NCBI GenBank assembly: GCA_964019055.1
Contig: OZ025211.1
Span: 14,708,082 to 14,772,081 of the forward strand
Direction of reading: 5' to 3'
Length of the DNA: 64,000 bases
From: Anthopleura xanthogrammica
Lineage: Eukaryota > Cnidaria > Anthozoa > Actiniaria > Actiniidae
Position numbers and translations under genes: made by a program. Below are positions 24,104 to 38,300 of the stretch, in pieces. Every line of letters begins with the position of its first letter. Within the stretch, counting starts at the first letter, position 1. The notes under the pieces were generated by a model that did no database searches, had not been told where the DNA came from, and saw only the letters and a program-made list of their open reading frames with translations.

Positions 24104-27100
24104 TCATTTTAACCCTAACAATGAGGTTTTTTGCTGATGGGATGACTTTTTTGCCAAAAACACGACATTATTGCTGGTGAAAACAACGTATTGGCTGAAA
24201 ACACGACGTTTTGGCTGATAAAATGAAGTTTTTGGTGAGAAAATGAGATTTTTGGTGAAAAAAGGTGTTTTTTGCTGAACATTTTTTTTTGGCTGAGAAT
24301 TTTCTTTTGCCGATAACACGACGTTTTCACTGCTAAAAGCACATTTTGGGCGCGAACAGCACATTTGTGGTGAGAAAAAGAGTGTTTTGCTGAGAAAAAA
24401 GCATTTTTGCTGAAAAAAGGTCATTTTAACCCTAACAATGAGGTTTTTTGCTGATGGGATGACTTTTTTGCCAAAAACACGACATTATTGCTGGTGAAAA
24501 CAACGTATTGGCTGAAAACACGACGTTTTGGCTGATAAAATGAAGTTTTTGGTGAGAAAATGAGATTTTTGGTGAAAAAAGGTGTTTTTTGCTGAACATT
24601 TTTTTTTGGCTGAGAATTTTCTTTTGCCGATAACACGACGTTTTCACTGCTAAAAGCACATTTTGGGCGCGAACAGCACATTTGTGGTGAGAAAAAGAGT
24701 GTTTTGCTGAGAAAAAAGCATTTTTGCTGAAAAAAGGTCATTTTAACCCTAACAATGAGGTTTTTTGCTGATGGGATGACTTTTTTGCCAAAAACACGAC
24801 ATTATTGCTGGTTAAAACAACGTATTGGCTGAAAACACGACGTTTTGGCTGATAAAATGAAGTTTTTGGTGAGAAAATGAGATTTTTGGTGAAAAAAGGT
24901 GTTTTTTGCTGAACATTTTTTTTTGGCTGAGAATTTTCTTTTGCCGATAACACGACGTTTTCACTGCTAAAAGCACATTTTGGGCGCGAACAGCACATTT
25001 GTGGTGAGAAAAAGAGTGTTTTGCTGAGAAAAAAGCATTTTTGCTGAAAAAAGGTCATTTTAACCCTAACAATGAGGTTTTTTGCTGATGGGATGACTTT
25101 TTTTGCCAAAAACACGACATTATTGCTGGTGAAAACAACGTATTGGCTGAAAACACGACGTTTTGGCTGATAAAATGAAGTTTTTGGTGAGAAAATGAGA
25201 TTTTTGGTGAAAAAAGGTGTTTTTTGCTGAACATTTTTTTTTGGCTGAGAATTTTCTTTTGCCGATAACACGACGTTTTCACTGCTAAAAGCACATTTTG
25301 GGCGCGAACAGCACATTTGTGGTGAGAAAAAGAGTGTTTTGCTGAGAAAAAAGCATTTTTGCTGAAAAAAGGTCATTTTAACCCTAACAATGAGGTTTTT
25401 TGCTGATGGGATGACTTTTTTTGCCAAAAACACGACATTATTGCTGGTGAAAACAACGTATTGGCTGAAAACACGACGTTTTGGCTGATAAAATGAAGTT
25501 TTTGGTGAGAAAATGAGATTTTTGGTGAAAAAAGGTGTTTTTTGCTGAACATTTTTTTTTGGCTGAGAATTTTCTTTTGCCGATAACACGACGTTTTCAC
25601 TGCTAAAAGCACATTTTGGGCGCGAACAGCACATTTGTGGTGAGAAAAAGAGTGTTTTGCTGAGAAAAAAGCATTTTTGCTGAAAAAAGGTCATTTTAAC
25701 CCTAACAATGAGGTTTTTTGCTGATGGGATGACTTTTTTTGCCAAAAACACGACATTATTGCGGGTGAAAACAACGTATTGGCTGAAAACACGACGTTTT
25801 GGCTGATAAAATGAAGTTTTTGGTGAGAAAATGAGATTTTTGGTGAAAAAAGGTGTTTTTTGCTGAACATTTTTTTTTGGCTGAGAATTTTCTTTTGCCG
25901 ATAACACGACGTTTTCACTGCTAAAAGCACATTTTGGGCGCGAACAGCACATTTGTTGTGAGAAAAAGAGTGTTTTGCTGAGAAAAAAGCATTTTTGCTG
26001 AAAAAAGGTCATTTTAACCCTAACAATGAGGTTTTTTGCTGATGGGATGACTTTTTTGCCAAAAACACGACATTATTGCTGGTGAAAACAACGTATTGGC
26101 TGAAAACACGACGTTTTGGCTGATAAAATGAAGTTTTTGGTGAGAAAATGAGATTTTTGGTGAAAAAAGGTGTTTTTTGCTGAACATTTTTTTTTGGCTG
26201 AGAATTTTCTTTTGCCGATAACACGACGTTTTCACTGCTAAAAGCACATTTTGGGCGCGAACAGCACATTTGTGGTGAGAAAAAGAGTGTTTTGCTGAGA
26301 AAAAAGCATTTTTGCTGAAAAAAGGTCATTTTAACCCTAACAATGAGGTTTTTTGCTGATGGGATGACTTTTTTTGCCAAAAACACGACATTATTGCTGG
26401 TGAAAACAACGTATTGGCTGAAAACACGACGTTTTGGCTGATAAAATGAAGTTTTTGGTGAGAAAATGAGATTTTTGGTGAAAAAAGGTGTTTTTTGCTG
26501 AACATTTTTTTTTGGCTGAGAATTTTCTTTTGCCGATAACACGACGTTTTCACTGCTAAAAGCACATTTTGGGCGCGAACAGCACATTTGTGGTGAGAAA
26601 AAGAGTGTTTTGCTGAGAAAAAAGCATTTTTGCTGAAAAAAGGTCATTTTAACCCTAACAATGAGGTTTTTTGCTGATGGGATGACTTTTTTTGCCAAAA
26701 ACACGACATTATTGCGGGTGAAAACAACGTATTGGCTGAAAACACGACGTTTTGGCTGATAAAATGAAGTTTTTGGTGAGAAAATGAGATTTTTGGTGAA
26801 AAAAGGTGTTTTTTGCTGAACATTTTTTTTTGGCTGAGAATTTTCTTTTGCCGATAACACGACGTTTTCACTGCTAAAAGCACATTTTGGGCGCGAACAG
26901 CACATTTGTGGTGAGAAAAAGAGTGTTTTGCTGAGAAAAAAGCATTTTTGCTGAAAAAAGGTCATTTTAACCCTAACAATGAGGTTTTTTGCTGATGGGA
27001 TGACTTTTTTGCCAAAAACACGACATTATTGCTGGTGAAAACAACGTATTGGCTGAAAACACGACGTTTTGGCTGATAAAATGAAGTTTTTGGTGAGAAA

Positions 27101-28867
27101 ATGAGATTTTTGGTGAAAAAAGGTGTTTTTTGCTGAACATTTTTTTTTGGCTGGGAATTTTCTTTTGCCGATAACACGACGTTTTCACTCCTAAAAGCAC
27201 ATTTTGGGCGCGAACAGCACATTTGTGGTGAGAAAAAGAGTGTTTTGCTGAGAAAAAAGCATTTTTGCTGAAAAAAGGTCATTTTAACCCTAACAATGAG
27301 GTTTTTTGCTGATGGGATGACTTTTTTGCCAAAAACACGACATTATTGCTGGTGAAAACAACGTATTGGCTGAAAACACGACGTTTTGGCTGATAAAATG
27401 AAGTTTTTGGTGAGAAAATAAGATTTTTGGTGAAAAAAAGGTGTTTTTTGCTGAACATTTTTTTTTTGGCTGAGAATTTTCTTTTGCCGATAACACGACT
27501 ATTTCACTGCTAAAAGCACATTTTGGGCGCGAACAGCACATTTGTGGTGAGAAAAAGAGTGTTTTGCTGAGAAAAAAGCATTTTTGCTGAAAAAAGGTCA
27601 TTTTAACCCTAACAATGAGGTTTTTTGCTGATGGGATGACTTTTTTGCCAAAAACACGACATTATTGCTGGTGAAAACAACGTATTGGCTGAAAACACGA
27701 CGTTTTGGCTGATAAAATGAAGTTTTTGGTGAGAAAATGAGATTTTTGGTGAAAAAAGGTGTTTTTTGCTGAACATTTTTTTTTGGCTGAGAATTTTCTT
27801 TTGCCGATAACACGACGTTTTCACTGCTAAAAGCACATTTTGGGCGCGAACAGCACATTTGTGGTGAGAAAAAGAGTGTTTTGCTGAGAAAAAAGCATTT
27901 TTGCTGAAAAAAGGTCATTTTAACCCTAACAATGAGGTTTTTTGCTGATGGGATGACTTTTTTGCCAAAAACACGACATTATTGCTGGTGAAAACAACGT
28001 ATTGGCTGAAAACACGACGTTTTGGCTGATAAAATGAAGTTTTTGGTGAGAAAATGAGATTTTTGGTGAAAAAAGGTGTTTTTGGCTGATCATTTTTTTT
28101 TGGCTGAGAATTTTCTTTTGCCGATAACACGACGTTTTCACTGCTAAAAGCACATTTTGGGCGCGAACAGCACATTTGTGGTGAGAAAAAGAGTGTTTTG
28201 CTGAGGAAAAAGCATTTTTGCTGAAAAAAGGTCATTTTAACCCTAACAATGAGGTTTTTTGCTGATGGGATGACTTTTTTTGCCAAAAACACGACATTAT
28301 TGCTGGTGAAAACAACGTATTGGCTGAAAACACGACGTTTTGGCTGATAAAATGAAGTTTTTGGTGAGAAAATGAGATTTTTGGTGAAAAAAGGTGTTTT
28401 TTGCTGAACATTTTTTTTTGGCTGAGAATTTTCTTTTGCCGATAACACGACGTTTTCACTGCTAAAAGCACATTTTGGGCGCGAACAGCACATTTGTGGT
28501 GAGAAAAAGAGTGTTTTGCTGAGAAAAAAGCATTTTTGCTGAAAAAAGGTCATTTTAACCCTAACAATGAGGTTTTTTGCTGATGGGATGACTTTTTTGC
28601 CAAAAACACGACATTATTGCTGGTGAAAACAACGTATTGGCTGAAAACACGACGTTTTGGCTGATAAAATGAAGTTTTTGGTGAGAAAATGAGATTTTTG
28701 GTGAAAAAAGGTGTTTTTTGCTGAACATTTTTTTTTTGGCTGAGAATTTTCTTTTGCCGATAACACGACGTTTTCACTGCTAAAAGCACATTTTGGGCGC
28801 GAACAGCACATTTGTGGTGAGAAAAAGAGTGTTTTGCTGAGAAAAAAGCATTTTTGCTGAAAAAAGG

Positions 28868-30773
28868 TCATTTTAACCCTAACAATGAGGTTTTTTGCTG
28901 ATGGGATGACTTTTTTGCCAAAAACACGACATTATTGCTGGTGAAAACAACGTATTGGCTGAAAACACGACGTTTTGGCTGATAAAATGAAGTTTTTGGT
29001 GAGAAAATGAGATTTTTGGTGAAAAAAGGTGTTTTTTGCTGAACATTTTTTTTTGGCTGAGAATTTTCTTTTGCCGATAACACGACGTTTTCACTGCTAA
29101 AAGCACATTTTGGGCGCGAACAGCACATTTGTGGTGAGAAAAAGAGTGTTTTGCTGAGGAAAAAGCATTTTTGCTGAAAAAAGGTCATTTTAACCCTAAC
29201 AATGAGGTTTTTTGCTGATGGGATGACTTTTTTTGCCAAAAACACGACATTATTGCTGGTGAAAACAACGTATTGGCTGAAAACACGACGTTTTGGCTGA
29301 TAAAATGAAGTTTTTGGTGAGAAAATGAGATTTTTGGTGAAAAAAGGTGTTTTTTGCTGAACATTTTTTTTTGGCTGAGAATTTTCTTTTGCCGATAACA
29401 CGACGTTTTCACTGCTAAAAGCACATTTTGGGCGCGAACAGCACATTTGTGGTGAGAAAAAGAGTGTTTTGCTGAGGAAAAAGCATTTTTGCTGAAAAAA
29501 GGTCATTTTAACCCTAACAATGAGGTTTTTTGCTGATGGGATGACTTTTTTTGCCAAAAACACGACATTATTGCTGGTGAAAACAACGTATTGGCTGAAA
29601 ACACGACGTTTTGGCTGATAAAATGAAGTTTTTGGTGAGAAAATGAGATTTTTGGTGAAAAAAGGTGTTTTTTGCTGAACATTTTTTTTTGGCTGAGAAT
29701 TTTCTTTTGCCGATAACACGACGTTTTCACTGCTAAAAGCACATTTTGGGCGCGAACAGCACATTTGTGGTGAGAAAAAGAGTGTTTTGCTGAGAAAAAA
29801 GCATTTTTGCTGAAAAAAGGTCATTTTAACCCTAACAATGAGGTTTTTTGCTGATGGGATGACTTTTTTGCCAAAAACACGACATTATTGCTGGTGAAAA
29901 CAACGTATTGGCTGAAAACACGACGTTTTGGCTGATAAAATGAAGTTTTTGGTGAGAAAATGAGATTTTTGGTGAAAAAAGGTGTTTTTTGCTGAACATT
30001 TTTTTTTGGCTGAGAATTTTCTTTTGCCGATAACACGACGTTTTCACTGCTAAAAGCACATTTTGGGCGCGAACAGCACATTTGTGGTGAGAAAAAGAGT
30101 GTTTTGCTGAGGAAAAAGCATTTTTGCTGAAAAAAGGTCATTTTAACCCTAACAATGAGGTTTTTTGCTGATGGGATGACTTTTTTTGCCAAAAACACGA
30201 CATTATTGCTGGTGAAAACAACGTATTGGCTGAAAACACGACGTTTTGGCTGATAAAATGAAGTTTTTGGTGAGAAAATGAGATTTTTGGTGAAAAAAGG
30301 TGTTTTTTGCTGAACATTTTTTTTTGGCTGAGAATTTTCTTTTGCCGATAACACGACGTTTTCACTGCTAAAAGCACATTTTGGGCGCGAACAGCACATT
30401 TGTGGTGAGAAAAAGAGTGTTTTGCTGAGGAAAAAGCATTTTTGCTGAAAAAAGGTCATTTTAACCCTAACAATGAGGTTTTTTGCTGATGGGATGACTT
30501 TTTTTGCCAAAAACACGACATTATTGCTGGTGAAAACAACGTATTGGCTGAAAACACGACGTTTTGGCTGATAAAATGAAGTTTTTGGTGAGAAAATGAG
30601 ATTTTTGGTGAAAAAAGGTGTTTTTTGCTGAACATTTTTTTTTGGCTGAGAATTTTCTTTTGCCGATAACACGACGTTTTCACTGCTAAAAGCACATTTT
30701 GGGCGCGAACAGCACATTTGTGGTGAGAAAAAGAGTGTTTTGCTGAGAAAAAAGCATTTTTGCTGAAAAAAGG
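28868..30773 (+). repeat. 953-bp trimer HOR, two tandem copies
   Basis: Copies are 28868-29820 and 29821-30773. Each contains a 317-bp unit with GCTGAGGAAAAAG, a 318-bp unit with both T7 and GCTGAGGAAAAAG, and a 318-bp unit with T7 only. I see no difference between the copies. The same GAGGAAAAAG variant also occurs in the unit at 27915, suggesting a longer history of this family to the left. Confidence 0.9.
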
Positions 30774-31090
30774 TCATTTTAACCCTAACAATGAGGTTTT
30801 TTGCTGATGGGATGACTTTTTGGCCAAAAACACGACATTATTGCTGGTGAAAACAACGTATTGGCTGAAAACACGACGTTTTGGCTGATAAAATGAAGTT
30901 TTTGGTGAGAAAATGAGATTTTTGGTGAAAAAAGGTGTTTTTTGCTGAACATTTTTTTTTGGCTGAGAATTTTCTTTTGCCGATAACACGACGTTTTCAC
31001 TGCTAAAAGCACATTTTGGGCGCGAACAGCACATTTGTGGTGAGAAAAAGAGTGTTTTGCTGAGAAAAAAGCATTTTTGCTGAAAAAAGG

Positions 31091-32360
31091 TCATTTTAAC
31101 CCTAACAATGAGGTTTTTTGCTGATGGGATGACTTTTTTGCCAAAAACACGACATTATTGCTGGTGAAAACAACGTATTGGCTGAAAACACGACGTTTTG
31201 GCTGATAAAATGAAGTTTTTGGTGAGAAAATGAGATTTTTGGTGAAAAAAGGTGTTTTTTGCTGAACATTTTTTTTTGGCTGAGAATTTTCTTTTGCCGA
31301 TAACACGACGTTTTCACTGCTAAAAGCACATTTTGGGCGCGAACAGCACATTTGTGGTGAGAAAAAGAGTGTTTTGCTGAGAAAAAAGCATTTTTGCTGA
31401 AAAAAGGTCATTTTAACCCTAACAATGAGGTTTTTTGCTGATGGGATGACTTTTTTTGCCAAAAACACAACATTATTGCTGGTGAAAACAACGTATTGGC
31501 TGAAAACACGACGTTTTGGCTGATAAAATGAAGTTTTTGGTGAGAAAATGAGATTTTTGGTGAAAAAAGGTGTTTTTTGCTGAACATTTTTTTTTGGCTG
31601 AGAATTTTCTTTTGCCGATAACACGACGTTTTCACTGCTAAAAGCACATTTTGGGCGCGAACAGCACATTTGTGGTGAGAAAAAGAGTGTTTTGCTGAGA
31701 AAAAAGCATTTTTGCTGAAAAAAGGTCATTTTAACCCTAACAATGAGGTTTTTTGCTGATGGGATGACTTTTTTGCCAAAAACACGACATTATTGCTGGT
31801 GAAAACAACGTATTGGCTGAAAACACGACGTTTTGGCTGATAAAATGAAGTTTTTGGTGAGAAAATGAGATTTTTGGTGAAAAAAGGTGTTTTTTGCTGA
31901 ACATTTTTTTTTGGCTGAGAATTTTCTTTTGCCGATAACACGACGTTTTCACTGCTAAAAGCACATTTTGGGCGCGAACAGCACATTTGTGGTGAGAAAA
32001 AGAGTGTTTTGCTGAGAAAAAAGCATTTTTGCTGAAAAAAGGTCATTTTAACCCTAACAATGAGGTTTTTTGCTGATGGGATGACTTTTTTTGCCAAAAA
32101 CACAACATTATTGCTGGTGAAAACAACGTATTGGCTGAAAACACGACGTTTTGGCTGATAAAATGAAGTTTTTGGTGAGAAAATGAGATTTTTGGTGAAA
32201 AAAGGTGTTTTTTGCTGAACATTTTTTTTTGGCTGAGAATTTTCTTTTGCCGATAACACGACGTTTTCACTGCTAAAAGCACATTTTGGGCGCGAACAGC
32301 ACATTTGTGGTGAGAAAAAGAGTGTTTTGCTGAGAAAAAAGCATTTTTGCTGAAAAAAGG
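31091..32360 (+). repeat. 635-bp dimer HOR, two tandem copies
   Basis: Copies are 31091-31725 and 31726-32360. Each has a consensus 317-bp unit followed by a 318-bp unit with T7 and CACAACATT. CACAACATT also occurs in zone 2 (3958, 5071, 7608), about 24-27 kb away, without T7. It may have arisen twice by CpG transition. Confidence 0.9.
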
Positions 32361-35300
32361 TCATTTTAACCCTAACAATGAGGTTTTTTGCTGATGGGAT
32401 GACTTTTTTGCCAAAAACACGACATTATTGCTGGTGAAAACAACGTATTGGCTGAAAACACGACGTTTTGGCTGATAAAATGAAGTTTTTGGTGAGAAAA
32501 TGAGATTTTTGGTGAAAAAAGGTGTTTTTTGCTGAACATTTTTTTTTGGCTGAGAATTTTCTTTTGCCGATAACACGACGTTTTCACTGCTAAAAGCACA
32601 TTTTGGGCGCGAACAGCACATTTGTGGTGAGAAAAAGAGTGTTTTGCTGAGAAAAAAGCATTTTTGCTGAAAAAAGATCATTTTAACCCTAACAATGAGG
32701 TTTTTTGCTGATGGGATGACTTTTTTGCCAAAAACACGACATTATTGCTGGTGAAAACAACGTATTGGCTGAAAACACGACGTTTTGGCTGATAAAATGA
32801 AGTTTTTGGTGAGAAAATGAGATTTTTGGTGAAAAAAGGTGTTTTTGGCTGAACATTTTTTTTTGGCTGAGAATTTTCTTTTGCCGATAACACGACGTTT
32901 TCACTGCTAAAAGCACATTTTGGGCGCGAACAGCACATTTGTGGTGAGAAAAAGAGTGTTTTGCTGAGAAAAAAGCATTTTTGCTGAAAAAAGGTCATTT
33001 TAACCCTAACAATGAGGTTTTTTGCTGATGGGATGACTTTTTTGCCAAAAACACGACATTATTGCTGGTGAAAACAACGTATTGGCTGAAAACACGACGT
33101 TTTGGCTGATAAAATGAAGTTTTTGGTGAGAAAATGAGATTTTTGGTGAAAAAAGGTGTTTTTTGCTGAACATTTTTTTTTGGCTGAGAATTTTCTTTAG
33201 CCGATAACACGACGTTTTCACTGCTAAAAGCACATTTTGGGCGCGAACAGCACATTTGTGGTGAGAAAAAGAGTGTTTTGCTGAGAAAAAAGCATTTTTG
33301 CTGAAAAAAGGTCATTTTAACCCTAACAATGAGGTTTTTTGCTGATGGGATGACTTTTTTGCCAAAAACACGACATTATTGCTGGTGAAAACAACGTATT
33401 GGCTGAAAACACGACGTTTTGACTGATAAAATGAAGTTTTTGGTGAGAAAATGAGATTTTTGGTGAAAAAAGGTGTTTTTTGCTGAATATTTTTTTGTGG
33501 CTGAGAATTTTCTTTTGCCGATAACACGACGTTTTCACTGCTAAAAGCACATTTTGGGCGCGAACAGCACATTTGTGGTGAGAAAAAGAGTGTTTTGCTG
33601 AGAAAAAAGCATTTTTGCTGAAAAAAGGTCATTTTAACCCTAACAATGAGGTTTTTTGCTGATGGGATGACTTTTTTGCCAAAAACACGACATTATTGCT
33701 GGTGAAAACAACGTATTGGCTGAAAACACGACGTTTTGGCTGATAAAATGAAGTTTTTGGTGAGAAAATGAGATTTTTGGTGAAAAAAGGTGTTTTTGGC
33801 TGAACATTTTTTTGTGGCTGAGAATTTTCTTTTGCCGATAACACGACGTTTTCACTGCTAAAAGCACATTTTGGGCGCGAACAGCACATTTGTGGTGAGA
33901 AAAAGAGTGTTTTGCTGAGAAAAAAGCATTTTTGCTGAAAAAAGGTCATTTTAACCCTAACAATGAGGTTTTTTGCTGATGGGATGACTTTTTTGCCAAA
34001 AACACGACATTATTGCTGGTGAAAACAACGTATTGGCTGAAAACACGACGTTTTGGCTGATAAAATGAAGTTTTTGGTGAGAAAATGAGATTTTTGGTGA
34101 AAAAAGGTGTTTTTTGCTGAACATTTTTTTTGGCTGAGAATTTTCTTTTGCCGATAACACGACGTTTTCACTGCTAAAAGCACATTTTGGGCGCGAACAG
34201 CACATTTGTGGTGAGAAAAAGAGTGTTTTGCTGAGAAAAAAGCATTTTGGCTGAAAAAAGGTCATTTTAACCCTAACAATGAGGTTTTTTGCTGATGGGA
34301 TGACTTTTTTGCCAAAAACACGACGTTATTGCTGGTGAAAACAACGTATTGGCTGAAAACACGACGTTTTGGCTGATAAAATGAAGTTTTTGGTGAGAAA
34401 ATGAGATTTTTGGTGAAAAAAGGTGTTTTTTGCTGAACATTTTTTTTTGGCTGAGAATTTTCTTTTGCCGATAACACGACGTTTTCACTGCTAAAAGCAC
34501 ATTTTGGGCGCGAACAGCACATTTGTGGTGAGAAAAAGAGTGTTTTGCTGAGAAAAAAGCATTTTTGCTGAAAAAAGGTCATTTTAACCCTAACAATGAG
34601 GTTTTTTGCTGATGGGATGACTTTTTTGCCAAAAACACGACATTATTGCTGGTGAAAACAACGTATTGGCTGAAAACACGACGTTTTGGCTGATAAAATG
34701 AAGTTTTTGGTGAGAAAATGAGATTTTTGGTGAAAAAAGGTGTTTTTTGCTGAACATTTTTTTTTGGCTGAGAATTTTGTTTTGCCGATAACACGACGTT
34801 TTCACTGCTAAAAGCACATTTTGGGCGCGAACAGCACATTTGTGGTGAGAAAAAGAGTGTTTTGCTGAGAAAAAAGCATTTTTGCTGAAAAAAGGTCATT
34901 TTAACCCTAACAATGAGGTTTTTTGCTGATGGGATGACTTTTTTGCCAAAAACACGACATTATTGCTGGTGAAAACAACGTATTGGCTGAAAACACGACG
35001 TTTTGGCTGATAAAATGAAGTTTTTGGTGAGAAAATGAGATTTTTGGTGAAAAAAGGTGTTTTTGGCTGAACATTTTTTTTTGGCTGAGAATTTTCTTTT
35101 GCCGATAACACGACGTTTTCACTGCTAAAAGCACATTTTGGGCGCGAACAGCACATTTGTGGTGAGAAAAAGAGTGTTTTGCTGAGAAAAAAGCATTTTT
35201 GCTGAAAAAAGGTCATTTTAACCCTAACAATGAGGTTTTTTGCTGATGGGATGACTTTTTTGCCAAAAACACGACATTATTGCTGGTGAAAACAACGTAT

Positions 35301-38300
35301 TGGCTGAAAACACGACGTTTTGGCTGATAAAATGAAGTTTTTGGTGAGAAAATGAGATTTTTGGTGAAAAAAGGTGTTTTTTGCTGAACATTTTTTTTTG
35401 GCTGAGAATTTTCTTTTGCCGATAACACGACGTTTTCACTGCTAAAAGCACATTTTGGGCGCGAACAGCACATTTGTGGTGAGAAAAAGAGTGTTTTGCT
35501 GAGAAAAAAGCATTTTTGCTGAAAAAAGGTCATTTTAACCCTAACAATGAGGTTTTTTGCTGATGGGATGACTTTTTTTGCCAAAAACACGACGTTATTG
35601 CTGGTGAAAACAACGTATTGGCTGAAAACACGACGTTTTGGCTGATAAAATGAAGTTTTTGGTGAGAAAATGAGATTTTTGGTGAAAAAAGGTGTTTTTT
35701 GCTGAACATTTTTTTTTGGCTGAGAATTTTCTTTTGCCGATAACACGACGTTTTCACTGCTAAAAGCACATTTTGGGCGCGAACAGCACATTTGTGGTGA
35801 GAAAAAGAGTGTTTTGCTGAGAAAAAAGCATTTTTGCTGAAAAAAGGTCATTTTAACCCTAACAATGAGGTTTTTTGCTGATGGGATGACTTTTTTGCCA
35901 AAAACACGACATTATTGCTGGTGAAAACAACGTATTGGCTGAAAACACGACGTTTTGGCTGATAAAATGAAGTTTTTGGTGAGAAAATGAGATTTTTGGT
36001 GAAAAAAGGTGTTTTTTGCTGAACATTTTTTTTTGGCTGAGAATTTTCTTTTGCCGATAACACGACGTTTTCACTGCTAAAAGCACATTTTGGGCGCGAA
36101 CAGCACATTTGTGGTGAGAAAAAGAGTGTTTTGCTGAGAAAAAAGCATTTTTGCTGAAAAAAGGTCATTTTAACCCTAACAATGAGGTTTTTTGCTGATG
36201 GGATGACTTTTTTGCCAAAAACACGACATTATTGCTGGTGAAAACAACGTATTGGCTGAAAACACGACGTTTTGGCTGATAAAATGAAGTTTTTGGTGAG
36301 AAAATGAGATTTTTGGTGAAAAAAGGTGTTTTTTGCTGAACATTTTTTTTTGGCTGAGAATTTTCTTTTGCCGATAACACGACGTTTTCACTGCTAAAAG
36401 CACATTTTGGGCGCGAACAGCACATTTGTGGTGAGAAAAAGAGTGTTTTGCTGAGAAAAAAGCATTTTTGCTGAAAAAAGGTCATTTTAACCCTAACAAT
36501 GAGGTTTTTTGCTGATGGGATGACTTTTTTGCCAAAAACACGACATTATTGCTGGTGAAAACAACGTATTGGCTGAAAACACGACGTTTTGGCCGATAAA
36601 ATGAAGTTTTTGGTGAGAAAATGAGATTTTTGGTGAAAAAAGGTGTTTTTGGCTGAACATTTTTTTTTGGCTGAGAATTTTCTTTTGCCGATAACACGAC
36701 GTTTTCACTGCTAAAAGCACATTTTGGGCGCGAACAGCACATTTGTGGTGAGAAAAAGAGTGTTTTGCTGAGAAAAAAGCATTTTTGCTGAAAAAAGGTC
36801 ATTTTAACCCTAACAATGAGGTTTTTTGCTGATGGGATGACTTTTTTGCCAAAAACACGACATTATTGCTGGTGAAAACAACGTATTGGCTGAAGACACG
36901 ACGTTTTGGCCGATAAAATGAAGTTTTTGGTGAGAAAATGAGATTTTTGGTGAAAAAAGGTGTTTTTGGCTGAACATTTTTTTTTGGCTGAGAATTTTCT
37001 TTTGCCGATAACACGACGTTTTCACTGCTAAAAGCACATTTTGGGCGCGAACAGCACATTTGTGGTGAGAAAAAGAGTGTTTTGCTGAGAAAAAAGCATT
37101 TTTGCTGAAAAAAGGTCATTTTAACCCTAACAATGAGGTTTTTTGCTGATGGGATGACTTTTTTGCCAAAAACACGACATTATTGCTGGTGAAAACAACG
37201 TATTGGCTGAAAACACGACGTTTTGGCTGATAAAATGAAGTTTTTGGTGAGAAAATGAGATTTTTGGTGAAAAAAGGTGTTTTTGGCTGAACATTTTTTT
37301 TTGGCTGAGAATTTTCTTTTGCCGATAACACGACGTTTTCACTGCTAAAAGCACATTTTGGGCGCGAACAGCACATTTGTGGTGAGAAAAAGAGTGTTTT
37401 GCTGAGAAAAAAGCATTTTTGCTGAAAAAATGTCATTTTAACCCTAACAATGAGGTTTTTTGCTGATGGGATGACTTTTTTTGCCAAAAACACGACAATA
37501 TTGCTGGTGAAAACAACGTATTGGCTGAAAACACGACGTTTTGGCTGATAAAATGAAGTTTTTGGTGAGAAAATGAGATTTTTGGTGAAAAAAGGTGTTT
37601 TTTGCTGAACATTTTTTTTTGGCTGAGAATTTTCTTTTGCCGATAACACGACGTTTTCACTGCTAAAAGCACATTTTGGGCGCGAACAGCACATTTGTGG
37701 TGAGAAAAAGAGTGTTTTGCTGAGAAAAAAGCATTTTTGCTGAAAAAAGGTCATTTTAACCCTAACAATGAGGTTTTTTGCTGATGGGATGACTTTTTTT
37801 GCCAAAAACACGACGTTATTGCTGGTGAAAACAACGTATTGGCTGAAAACACGACGTTTTGGCTGATAAAATGAAGTTTTTGGTGAGAAAATGAGATTTT
37901 TGGTGAAAAAAGGTGTTTTTTGCTGAACATTTTTTTTTGGCTGAGAATTTTCTTTTGCCGATAACACGACGTTTTCACTGCTAAAAGCACATTTTGGGCG
38001 CGAACAGCACATTTGTGGTGAGAAAAAGAGTGTTTTGCTGAGAAAAAAGCATTTTTGCTGAAAAAAGGTCATTTTAACCCTAACAATGAGTTTTTTTGCT
38101 GATGGGATGACTTTTTTGCCAAAAACACGACATTATTGCTGGTGAAAACAACGTATTGGCTGAAAACACGACGTTTTGGCTGATAAAATGAAGTTTTTGG
38201 TGAGAAAATGAGATTTTTGGTGAAAAAAGGTGTTTTTTGCTGAACATTTTTTTTTGGCTGAGAATTTTCTTTTGCCGATAACACGACGTTTTCACTGCTA

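Larger units (their letters stand above)
18080..24737 (+). repeat. Zone 5: dimeric higher-order repeats of 634 bp
   Basis: Private variants recur every second unit. GAGAGAAAGAG occurs at about 18349 and 18984; GGGTGCGAAC in the units at 19031 and 19665; GGGCGTGAAC and AAATTAGAT alternate through 20933-22200; AAAAACGCAT occurs in the units at 22836 and 23470. Each pair is 634 or 635 bp apart. CCGATGACACG marks the unit at 18397 and the run from 20616 to 22518. Confidence 0.85.
24738..32360 (+). repeat. Zone 6: HORs rich in 318-bp units (T7 variant)
   Basis: Many units here have seven T in GACTTTTTTTGCC instead of six, giving 318 bp (25055, 25373, 25691, 26326, 26644, 28232, 29185, 29503, 30138, 30456, 31408, 32043). 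Because 318 is divisible by three, adjacent 318-bp units keep one minus-strand frame open over several monomers. The unit at 27279 is 319 bp with an extra A and an extra T. Dimer and trimer HORs within the zone are listed separately. Confidence 0.85.

Noticed and set aside
24738..26012. 424-codon minus-strand open frame, and the many 75-318-codon frames like it
   Set aside because: They repeat one translation per monomer, break with every 317-bp unit, overlap in two frames at once and have low-complexity K/F/S/Q/P composition. Their openness is explained by the lack of stop triplets in the 20-bp subunit on this strand. No start context, domain or conserved coding signal is visible.
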